NCBI GenBank assembly: GCA_015661535.1
Contig: DQVY01000115.1
Coordinates: forward strand, 1 to 5,796
Origin: Sulfurovum sp.
GTDB lineage: Bacteria > Campylobacterota > Campylobacteria > Campylobacterales > Sulfurovaceae
Reading direction: 5' to 3'
DNA length: 5,796 nucleotides
The notes beneath the pieces were generated by a model that was not told the origin of the DNA, made no database searches, and was given only the letters and a program-made list of their open reading frames with translations. A program made the translations under genes and the position numbers. The first letter of the stretch is position 1. The number at the start of each line of letters is the position of its first letter. Shown here in pieces: positions 1 through 5,796 of the stretch.

Positions 1-314
1 AAAGCCCATGATTGGTCTCCAAACTCTTTTATGGCTGCGAGTCCTAGTGAAAACTGAAAAAATTGAGATACTGATTCTAAACATAAAGGAGCGACCACTT
101 TTTCTTTTTGTTGTGCTTGTGTAAATATCTGACTGTATTCCAAACTTTTATTTTCAAAAGAAAGAGGTAATTCCATTTTTTGAGACCCTGCATAGTTACG
201 ATACGGATTTGGCTGTGTCGCCCAATCCATATAGCCTAAAGACTTAGCATATTGTAGTTGTGAGTGTTTTGTTTCATTATGATAGGTATAAACCATTTGT
301 ATATTTTTATTCAT
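1..314 (-). CDS. SagB-type nitroreductase-family flavoprotein, N-terminal part (runs off left edge)
   Basis: The minus strand reads open from ATG 314-312 to the window edge, giving 104 complete codons. The N-terminus contains YHNETKHS (residues 11-18), then LGYMDW (26-31) and QPNPYRNY (34-41). This is the typical opening of SagB/ThcOx-type dehydrogenase domains, which usually begin with a YHxxTKHS-like motif followed by a D-W...QP-P-R-Y segment. A later stretch, VAPLCLESVSQFFQFSLGLA (residues 73-92), fits the first long helix of the nitroreductase fold. Such proteins bind FMN and oxidise or reduce small substrates; in toxin clusters SagB oxidises azolines to azoles, but many free-standing homologues have no known substrate. 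The flavin-binding and catalytic parts lie outside the window. An in-frame TAG eight codons upstream bounds the start; Met7 (ATG 296-294) is the alternative. Neither start has a strong Shine-Dalgarno sequence. No signal peptide is visible. The family call comes from motif memory, so the substrate is unknown. Confidence 0.75.
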   Translation of the reverse strand, partial: MNKNIQMVYTYHNETKHSQLQYAKSLGYMDWATQPNPYRNYAGSQKMELPLSFENKSLEYSQIFTQAQQKEKVVAPLCLESVSQFFQFSLGLAAIKEFGDQSWA

Positions 315-548
315 TACCCATAGTAACCAATAATTCTAAATGTAATATGAGCTTTTATTTGAGAAAAAGATAGTGAAGGGCTTAACTAGTGGTACAGGCA
401 AAATACTATAAAAGCATCCCTTATCCTTCGTATTTCTTTAAAAGATTTGGGTCTAGTAAACTTTAGAGGTTATTTTTTCTAAGATGATATGAATGAGCAA
501 GGTTTTGAATAGATTTTGGTAATATATTTTGTATATGTAATGCCAGGT
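315..548. other. AT-rich intergenic gap between recO and the SagB-like gene
   Basis: This 234-base gap separates two genes on the minus strand. I see no open frame with protein-like content, no tRNA and no clean rho-independent terminator. On the minus strand TATAGT at 409-404 and TAGAAT at 338-333 resemble -10 boxes and could start the SagB-like transcript, but neither has a good -35 box, so no promoter is called. An imperfect pairing of AAGGGATGCTT with TAAGCCCTT (minus strand, about 423-375) encloses a long loop and is too weak to call a terminator. The gap length suggests that the SagB-like gene may have its own promoter. Confidence 0.6.
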
Positions 549-1166
549 CTATAGTCCTTTCATCACGATGTTATGAAGGTACTCTACTTCATGGTCTTCT
601 AAAAATACAGTTTTTTTATGGGCAAAAAAATCGAGTATTTTTTTAGTAGGCAGGGCTGGACTGTAGATGCAGGTTGGGTGTGCGGGTTTAAAGGCTTGCA
701 TAAGTGCAATGTCATCTTCTATGCGTCCTTCACAAATAAAGCAGTGCTCTTCGGGGTAAAGTCGACCTTCATAGTCCAAGAGTTGTATGTAGGCTTCACA
801 TACAATACGTTTGGGATTTTGTTTGTCCCATTTTTTGGCTGCGTTGAGGAGCAGGTCGTAGTAAAAAGAGTCAAGCTCTTCGGCATCACGCAGATGGGGT
901 TCAAATTTTTTGATGAAGTTGTGCCATAAAAGTAGTTTGTTCTTGTCAAAGAGCCAAGGGAAGCCCATATGTGACAAAGAACGAAGCCTCGGCATAAAGC
1001 GTCCATCTTCTCCTTCAACCTCAAAGTCGACAAGATTACCCAGTTGCAGTATGGAATGTCTGGCACCAAAAAAACGGTAATAGGTACGTACTTCTGTTGC
1101 TGTTAAAACAGTAGCAATAGAGTCTTCATTCTTGACTTTTTTGACAGATAATATGAACCCTTTGAT
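549..1166 (-). CDS. recO: DNA recombination/repair mediator RecO, apparently starting at ATC
   Basis: RecO works with RecR (and RecF) to load RecA onto SSB-coated single-stranded DNA and to anneal strands during gap repair. The call rests on the resemblance to short campylobacterotal RecO proteins: an N-terminal OB-fold-like part (KGFILSVKKVKNEDSI, residues 2-17; YYRFFGARHS, 29-38), then a helical part with RDAEELDSFYYDLL (93-106) and KQNPKRIVCEAYIQLL (115-130), and a C-terminal CFIC...HPTC segment (142-166). The only in-frame ATG start is at 995, which would delete 57 well-conserved-looking residues. Upstream of it the frame stays open to a TAA near 1196 without any ATG, GTG or TTG. The codon standing where the family methionine belongs is ATC (1166-1164), five bases after AAAAGGAG. 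The resulting length of 205 residues matches the family. The cysteines C142, C145 and C166 with H163 could form a zinc site, as seen in some RecO proteins. The gene is divergent from gltB. The identity is firm; the start is inferred. Confidence 0.85.
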   Translation of the reverse strand: MKGFILSVKKVKNEDSIATVLTATEVRTYYRFFGARHSILQLGNLVDFEVEGEDGRFMPRLRSLSHMGFPWLFDKNKLLLWHNFIKKFEPHLRDAEELDSFYYDLLLNAAKKWDKQNPKRIVCEAYIQLLDYEGRLYPEEHCFICEGRIEDDIALMQAFKPAHPTCIYSPALPTKKILDFFAHKKTVFLEDHEVEYLHNIVMKGL

Positions 1167-1171
1167 GACAA

Positions 1172-1179
1172 CTCCTTTT
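1172..1179 (-). promoter_or_regulatory. Shine-Dalgarno sequence of recO (decides the ATC start)
   Basis: The minus strand reads AAAAGGAG here, followed by five bases (TTGTC) and then the ATC codon at 1166-1164. This is the strongest ribosome-binding sequence near recO and is ideally spaced for ATC. The overlapping TTG (1171-1169) touches the GGAG directly and lies in another frame, so it is not a plausible start. Confidence 0.65.
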
Positions 1180-1189
1180 ACTTTTGGTT

Positions 1190-1195
1190 ATTATA
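1190..1195 (-). promoter_or_regulatory. Probable -10 box of the recO promoter
   Basis: The minus strand carries a perfect TATAAT within TTGACTATAATAACC. A start site about seven bases downstream, near 1183, would give a leader of roughly 17 bases that just includes the Shine-Dalgarno sequence. The -35 region at 17-base spacing (TAGATG, minus strand 1218-1213) is a poor match, which is common for sigma-70 promoters in Campylobacterota. The 13-base palindrome at 1204-1216 lies directly upstream and overlaps this -35 region. Confidence 0.5.
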
Positions 1196-1203
1196 GTCAA
1201 AAG

Positions 1204-1216
1204 GATGTTAAACATC
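1204..1216. promoter_or_regulatory. Palindrome GATGTT-A-AACATC, possible operator
   Basis: This is a perfect 6-base dyad with a single central base. It overlaps the spacer/-35 region of the recO promoter and is centred about 75 bases upstream of the estimated gltB start site. The same hexamer recurs twice more, once on each side of the gltB -10 box. A dimeric DNA-binding regulator could use it. Which regulator is unknown, and the sequence does not match operators I know well, such as those of Fur, FNR or NtrC. Confidence 0.4.
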
Positions 1217-1220
1217 TAGA

Positions 1221-1245
1221 CACGCTCCCCGTGGGCGTACCTCGC
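1221..1245. repeat. GC-rich hairpin island in the recO-gltB intergenic region
   Basis: About 19 of 25 bases are G or C, in sharp contrast to the AT-rich flanks. ACGC (1222-1225) pairs with GCGT (1235-1238), and the stem can be extended by CC/GG (1227-1228 with 1233-1234) around a bulged T and a CCGT loop. It lies between the two promoters and is probably outside both transcripts. It could be a dispersed REP-like element, a protein site or a remnant of something else. No T-run follows, so it is not an obvious terminator. Confidence 0.35.
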
Positions 1246-1258
1246 TTAAAGAAATCTT

Positions 1259-1308
1259 AACATCATTTTGGCTATAATCCACACCATTTAAGAACACTAA
1301 ATGATGTT
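1259..1308. repeat. 10-base inverted repeat flanking the gltB -10 box, possible operator
   Basis: AACATCATTT (1259-1268) and AAATGATGTT (1299-1308) are perfect reverse complements separated by 30 bases, with the gltB TATAAT between them. The outer hexamers are the same AACATC/GATGTT found in the palindrome at 1204-1216. The left arm lies upstream of the estimated start site, so the pair is more likely a DNA-level site than an RNA hairpin. A repressor bound to both arms would cover the promoter. Confidence 0.45.
1273..1278 (+). promoter_or_regulatory. Probable -10 box of the gltB promoter
   Basis: A perfect TATAAT is preceded by a T-rich stretch (ATTTTGGC), which suits sigma-70 promoters of Campylobacterota, where -35 boxes are weak. 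No good -35 match is seen at 16-18 bases. A start near 1285 would give a leader of about 50 bases. The box sits inside the inverted repeat at 1259-1308, which suggests regulated initiation. Confidence 0.6.
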
Positions 1309-1323
1309 CAAATATTTATTTTT

Positions 1324-1327
1324 AAGG
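1324..1327 (+). promoter_or_regulatory. Shine-Dalgarno sequence of gltB
   Basis: AAGG lies seven bases upstream of ATG 1335, within TTTTTAAGGTTGGAATATG. It is a moderate but well-spaced site. It supports this start, which also places the catalytic cysteine after a short leader peptide, as expected for GltB. Confidence 0.6.
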
Positions 1328-1334
1328 TTGGAAT

Positions 1335-4300
1335 ATGCAAGATTTATTTACTTCATTTAAGGACAATTGTGGATTTGGGCTTTTGGCTTCCATTGACAAT
1401 ACGCCTTCACACAAAAACTTAGAAGATGCCGTGACTTCACTGTCCCGTATGATGCACAGAGGTGCTGTAGCAGCAGATGGTAAAACAGGAGATGGCGCAG
1501 GCTTGCTTCTTTCTCTTCCTAAATCATTTTTTGCGAAAGTCCTTTCAGCTGAAGGTGTGAATCTTCCTGAGACCTATGCTGTAGCAATGGTATTTTCCCG
1601 TAATGATTCCGACTTTGATACCATCAATAAAGTATGTGAAAACAATGATTTAAATGTACTCTACACACGTACAGTACCTGTAGATACCAATGCACTGGGT
1701 GAACAGGCACTGGCATCACTTCCAAGCATTAAGCAAGTATTTGTTGCGCCTAAAGGTGCTGTAGCAGCCAACCGTTTTGAAGCACTGGTCTATCTTTCAC
1801 GTAAAGAGATAGAAGCAGCGTTGCGTGAGGATGAAGATTTTTATATTCCTTCTTTTTCTACATCAGTCGTGTCCTATAAAGGGCTGGTGATGCCTACACA
1901 CATAAAAGAGTTCTATACAGATCTGGCCAACCCGGATTTTGAGATCTCTTTTTGTCTTTTCCACCAACGTTTCTCTACCAATACCTTGCCGCAGTGGAAA
2001 CTTGCACAACCTTTTAGAATGATAGCACACAACGGTGAAATAAACTCGGTGACAGCAAACCGTGTGAATGTGGCTGCCAAAATGGCCTCTGCAAAGTCTG
2101 ATGTTTTCAGTGATGAAGAGATGAGCAGACTGAAAGATGTTATACAAGATGGTATGTCAGACTCAGCAAGCCTCGATAACTTTATGGAATTCTTACGTGT
2201 GAATGGTGTAGACTTCTTTAAAGCGGCGCGTTCACTTGTGCCTGCTCCTTGGCACAATGCCCCGCATATGGATTCAGACCTGAGAGCATTTTATGAGTAT
2301 GCAAGTACCTGTTTTGAGCCTTGGGACGGACCCGCAGCAGTCTCTATGACAGACGGGCGTTACATTGGTTGTGTTTTGGACAGAAATGGACTGAGACCTT
2401 CCAAATACATTAGAACCACAGACAACAGACTGCTTATCTCTTCTGAGTATGGTGTACTTAGCATCCCGGATGAAGAGATCGTTGAGCGTGGACGTTTGCA
2501 GTCGGGTGAAATGATGGGTATAGACCTTAAACACGGAAAAGTGTTGAAGTCTACAGACATCGATGAATACCTCAAAGCGGCACACCCTTATGACAAATGG
2601 CTAAGTCAAAATATGTCTTACCTCCAGGAACATGTACCCAATACACAGGTAGAAAAGTGTTCCAAAGGTCCAAAAGACATGGAAGCCAAACAGCGTTACT
2701 TTAACTTTACGAATGAAGTGGTAAAAGACATCATTAAACCTATGATGCTTGAAGGTAAAGAGACTACCGGGGCTATGGGTGATGATACACCTATTGCCGC
2801 TTTTTCAAATGAGCAGCGAAACTTCACTGACTTCTTCAAGCAAAAATTTGCACAGGTGACTAACCCGCCTATAGATCCTATACGTGAAAAAACAGTGATG
2901 AGTCTGAACACTGGTTTTGGTGAGAGACAAAACATTCTTTCAGATGGTCCGGAACATGCAAAAAGACTTAAAACCGTACTTCCTGTGATGTCTGCAGAGA
3001 AATTTTCTCTTATCAAAGAGTTTGGTGATATAGACAATGAAAAATATGACCCAAGCTATAAAGCAGAAACCTATGCAACCATCTATACTTCAGATATAAA
3101 AGCCAGTCTTAAAGCTTTAGCAGAAAAAATTGTTATAGATGTACGAGACAATGGTGTCAGAACTATTATCTTAGATGACAGAGACTTGAATGAAAATGTA
3201 AAAGTGCTTCCTATGCTTATGGTAGTAGGGTATTTAAGTCAGGAACTGTTGGCACAAGACCTTAGACACCTTACAAGTATTGTAGCTGTAACAGGTGAAG
3301 TATTTGACCCGCATACCGCAGCAGTGATGTTAGCCTATGGTGCAGCAGCTATTTTCCCTTATGTACTTTATTATACTGTTCAAGAATTGATGGATGAAGA
3401 GACAGAAGTGAAACCGGTACTAAAACGTTTCAGACGTGCAATGGGTGCAGGATTGATGAAAATCATGTCTAAAATGGGAATTGCAACACTCTCTTCATAC
3501 AGAAACTCAAGACTTTTTGATGCCATAGGTCTTAGTGAAGAGATCGTAAAAGACTGTTTTGCCGGGACAGAGGGTCTCTTGCCGGGTCTTGGTTATGAAG
3601 ACATTGATGCACGCCTCACTGCAAACCATAAACGTGCCTTTACCTCTAAATTTGATGGTAAGCAAAACGTACTTTACAAAGGCGGGTACTACAAATACAG
3701 AAAAGGTGAAGAGTTCCATGACTTTTCTCGTCCTACTATTTCTGCCATTCAAAAATGTGCAGAGACCGGGTCTAAAGAAGACTATGCTGAAGTGAAAAAA
3801 TTGGTGAATGAAAGAGATAAGAAATTCATTCGTGATTTTTATGACTTAAAGTCTGACAGAAAACCTATCAGTATTGATGAGGTAGAACCACTTTCTGAGA
3901 TCTTTAAACGTTTTTCAACGGCTGCGATGTCTATGGGGTCTATTTCCCAAGAGGCACATGAAACACTGGCAGTAGCTATGAATACCATAGGTGGTAAGTC
4001 AAACTCTGGAGAGGGTGGAGAAAATCCTGAACGTTATGGTACAAACAAAAACTCTGCCATTAAACAGGTGGCTTCTGGACGTTTTGGTGTGACACCTGAG
4101 TATTTACGTTCAGCGTCTGAACTTCAAATCAAAGTAGCTCAAGGAGCAAAACCGGGTGAGGGTGGACAGTTGCCAGGTTCTAAAGTCTCGCCGCTTATTG
4201 CCTCACTTCGATTTACAAAACCGGGAGTGACACTTATTTCACCTCCGCCGCATCACGATATTTATTCTATTGAAGATCTGGCACAGTTGATCTATGACTT

Positions 4301-5750
4301 AAAACAGATCAATCCGAATGCAAAAGTAGCAGTAAAACTTGTCTCTACCGCAGGTGTAGGAACGATTGCAGCAGGTGTAGCCAAGGCTTATGCAGACAAG
4401 ATCATTATCTCTGGTTCAGACGGTGGAACAGGTGCAGCACCTATTGGGTCCATTAGATTTGCAGGGAACCCTTGGGAACTTGGACTTATCGAAGCACATA
4501 ACGCACTTAAAGCGAACAACCTTAGAGGGCAAGTAACAGTTGAGACTGATGGTGGACTCAAAACCGGACTAGATGTAGTAAAAGCAGCACTTCTTGGTGC
4601 TGAACAGTATGCTTTTGGTACAGGTGCCTTGGTTATTGTAGGATGTGTGATGTTACGAGTTTGTCACATGAATACCTGTGCAGTAGGTGTGGCAACACAA
4701 GATGAAAAACTACGTAAACGTTTTTCAGGAAATGTAGAAAAAGTCATCAACTACTTTACGCTCATGGCTGAAGAAGTAAGAGAGATACTTGCAGAACTTG
4801 GGTACACCTCGCTTGAAGAGATTATCGGTAAAAACCACTTACTTGAAGTGATAGATGATGAGTTTGCTAAGAAGTTTAACTTTGATAAAATCTTATATGA
4901 TATAGAAGGTGAAAACACCTGTCAGGTGCCATTTAATGAACCGTATGATCAAAATGAGTATGAAAAAGAGATGATCGAAGCGCTGATACCAACGATCAAA
5001 GACCCATCAACGCCTGTGGTCATAGAAAAAGAGATCTCTAACTTGAACAGATCATTTGCAACACGTATTTCTGGTGAGATCGCAGCTATTCATGGTAATG
5101 CAGGTCTTCCGGATGGAACTATTACACTGAACATGAAAGGAACAGCAGGTCAGTCTCTGGGTGCTTTCTTGTCTAAAGGTATCAATATAAACATTCATGG
5201 TGCAGGAAATGACTACATTGGTAAAGGGATGCATGGCGGACAAATTGTCATTACTTCCGACAAAGCTGGGCATGAATTTGCCTTGGGCGGTAATACATGT
5301 CTTTATGGTGCAACCGGTGGTACACTCTATGTACATGGTCAAGTAGGTGAACGTTTTGCTGTACGTAACTCTGGAGCTACTACGGTAGTAGAAGGTACAG
5401 GAGACCACCCTTGTGAATACATGACAGGTGGGGTAGCAGTCATTCTTGGTAAAACGGGTGTGAACTTTGGAGCAGGTATGACAGGCGGTAAAGCATTTGT
5501 TTATGACCTAGAAGGAAACTTCTATGAAAAAGTAAACCCTGAACTTGTTGAAGCACTACGCATAGACACAGACGAATGGGACACAGAGATGTTTGAGCTT
5601 AAAGCCTTGCTTGAAGACTATGCTTCAAAAACAGGATCTGTTAGAGCCAAACACATACTGGAAAACTTTAGAACAGAAATACGCAAATTCTGGATGGTAG
5701 CACCGCGTGGAGCAAAGCCAACGATAGTCGCAGATAAAAAAGGCGAATAG
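1335..5750 (+). CDS. gltB: Glutamate synthase large (alpha) subunit, complete
   Basis: GltB makes two glutamates from glutamine and 2-oxoglutarate in the cytoplasm, with electrons from NAD(P)H passed on by GltD, and assimilates ammonia together with glutamine synthetase. All domains are present in order. The class II glutamine amidotransferase (about 12-420) has the nucleophile C12 behind an 11-residue propeptide that should be removed, plus HRGA (41-44), TGDGAG (51-56), RFSTNT (212-217) and HNGEIN (232-237). A central domain follows (about 480-770). The FMN-binding synthase barrel (about 815-1200) carries SNSGEGGEN (889-897), KPGEGGQ (939-945) and GSDGGTG (1027-1033). Cysteines C1104, C1110 and C1115 have the exact spacing of the 3Fe-4S cluster ligands. 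The C-terminal beta-helix begins around 1225 and includes GTAGQS (1269-1274) and many glycine repeats. The 1471 residues match bacterial GltB and no key residue is missing. It is divergent from recO. No terminator follows, so the transcript probably continues; GltD is not recognisable in the remaining bases. Confidence 0.98.
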   Translation: MQDLFTSFKDNCGFGLLASIDNTPSHKNLEDAVTSLSRMMHRGAVAADGKTGDGAGLLLSLPKSFFAKVLSAEGVNLPETYAVAMVFSRNDSDFDTINKVCENNDLNVLYTRTVPVDTNALGEQALASLPSIKQVFVAPKGAVAANRFEALVYLSRKEIEAALREDEDFYIPSFSTSVVSYKGLVMPTHIKEFYTDLANPDFEISFCLFHQRFSTNTLPQWKLAQPFRMIAHNGEINSVTANRVNVAAKMASAKSDVFSDEEMSRLKDVIQDGMSDSASLDNFMEFLRVNGVDFFKAARSLVPAPWHNAPHMDSDLRAFYEYASTCFEPWDGPAAVSMTDGRYIGCVLDRNGLRPSKYIRTTDNRLLISSEYGVLSIPDEEIVERGRLQSGEMMGIDLKHGKVLKSTDIDEYLKAAHPYDKWLSQNMSYLQEHVPNTQVEKCSKGPKDMEAKQRYFNFTNEVVKDIIKPMMLEGKETTGAMGDDTPIAAFSNEQRNFTDFFKQKFAQVTNPPIDPIREKTVMSLNTGFGERQNILSDGPEHAKRLKTVLPVMSAEKFSLIKEFGDIDNEKYDPSYKAETYATIYTSDIKASLKALAEKIVIDVRDNGVRTIILDDRDLNENVKVLPMLMVVGYLSQELLAQDLRHLTSIVAVTGEVFDPHTAAVMLAYGAAAIFPYVLYYTVQELMDEETEVKPVLKRFRRAMGAGLMKIMSKMGIATLSSYRNSRLFDAIGLSEEIVKDCFAGTEGLLPGLGYEDIDARLTANHKRAFTSKFDGKQNVLYKGGYYKYRKGEEFHDFSRPTISAIQKCAETGSKEDYAEVKKLVNERDKKFIRDFYDLKSDRKPISIDEVEPLSEIFKRFSTAAMSMGSISQEAHETLAVAMNTIGGKSNSGEGGENPERYGTNKNSAIKQVASGRFGVTPEYLRSASELQIKVAQGAKPGEGGQLPGSKVSPLIASLRFTKPGVTLISPPPHHDIYSIEDLAQLIYDLKQINPNAKVAVKLVSTAGVGTIAAGVAKAYADKIIISGSDGGTGAAPIGSIRFAGNPWELGLIEAHNALKANNLRGQVTVETDGGLKTGLDVVKAALLGAEQYAFGTGALVIVGCVMLRVCHMNTCAVGVATQDEKLRKRFSGNVEKVINYFTLMAEEVREILAELGYTSLEEIIGKNHLLEVIDDEFAKKFNFDKILYDIEGENTCQVPFNEPYDQNEYEKEMIEALIPTIKDPSTPVVIEKEISNLNRSFATRISGEIAAIHGNAGLPDGTITLNMKGTAGQSLGAFLSKGININIHGAGNDYIGKGMHGGQIVITSDKAGHEFALGGNTCLYGATGGTLYVHGQVGERFAVRNSGATTVVEGTGDHPCEYMTGGVAVILGKTGVNFGAGMTGGKAFVYDLEGNFYEKVNPELVEALRIDTDEWDTEMFELKALLEDYASKTGSVRAKHILENFRTEIRKFWMVAPRGAKPTIVADKKGE

Positions 5751-5758
5751 TCTAGAAG

Positions 5759-5796
5759 ATGACAGATTTTATAAGTGCCTGTATCAAAGCCAATGA
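5759..5796 (+). CDS. Possible start of a downstream gene (12 codons, runs off right edge)
   Basis: ATG 5759 lies eight bases after the gltB stop and opens a frame reading MTDFISACIKAN before the window ends. The short spacing and the absence of a terminator would fit an operon with gltB. The only purine-rich stretch, AGAAG, touches the ATG directly, which is too close for a normal Shine-Dalgarno sequence, so the start is doubtful. The residues do not resemble the N-terminus expected of GltD, and I do not recognise the protein. The frame could also be chance. Confidence 0.35.
   Translation, partial: MTDFISACIKAN

Noticed and set aside
375..423. Possible recO terminator: AAGGGATGCTT pairing with TAAGCCCTT on the minus strand
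   Set aside because: The stem is imperfect with a bulge and a very long loop, and the T-run does not follow it directly.
520..548. Near-palindrome GGTAATATAT...ATATGTAATGCC just after the recO stop
   Set aside because: It has mismatches and mostly A-T pairs, with no T-run after it, so it is not a credible terminator.
618..929. Plus-strand open frame of 103 codons inside recO
   Set aside because: It lies wholly antisense to recO, lacks a ribosome-binding site and has no recognisable protein features.
719..1069. Second minus-strand frame overlapping recO, ATG at 1069
   Set aside because: It overlaps the well-supported RecO frame and its translation looks like out-of-frame sequence.
1246..1260. 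Imperfect dyad TTAAAGAAATCTTAA just upstream of the gltB -10 box
   Set aside because: Only four-base arms pair; this is common in AT-rich DNA and cannot be separated from chance.
5052..5408. Minus-strand open frame of 118 codons within the 3' part of gltB
   Set aside because: It is an antisense shadow of the glycine-rich GltB C-terminal domain, with no start signal and no recognisable motif. The other minus-strand frames inside gltB were rejected for the same reason.

Overview
The window looks like chromosomal DNA from a campylobacterotal (epsilonproteobacterial) bacterium, most likely close to Sulfurovum or Sulfurimonas. This rests on the AT-leaning base composition and on the wording of the short, diverged RecO and the SagB-like N-terminus, judged from memory of those families. 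I could not run a database search.

Layout: positions 1-314 (minus) hold the N-terminal 104 codons of a SagB-type, nitroreductase-like flavoprotein that runs off the left edge. Positions 315-548 are an AT-rich gap with no convincing gene. Positions 549-1166 (minus) encode RecO. An open frame starting at ATG 995 would miss its first 57 residues; the full protein is recovered only if translation starts at an ATC codon at 1166-1164, which has a well-placed Shine-Dalgarno sequence. Positions 1167-1334 are a divergent regulatory region with a TATAAT-type -10 box for each direction, four copies of the hexamer GATGTT/AACATC arranged as two inverted pairs, and a short GC-rich hairpin. Positions 1335-5750 (plus) encode a complete glutamate synthase large subunit (GltB, 1471 residues). 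Eight bases after its stop an ATG opens a frame that leaves the window after 12 codons.

Functionally this is mostly housekeeping: GltB is the main ammonia-assimilation enzyme working with glutamine synthetase, and RecO is a recombination mediator. The two are divergently transcribed and share regulatory DNA. The GltD small subunit, which GltB needs, is not recognisable in the window. I see no CRISPR array, transposon, tRNA, rRNA or clear novel multigene system. The points that deserve attention are the apparent ATC start of recO and the repeated dyad motif around the two promoters.
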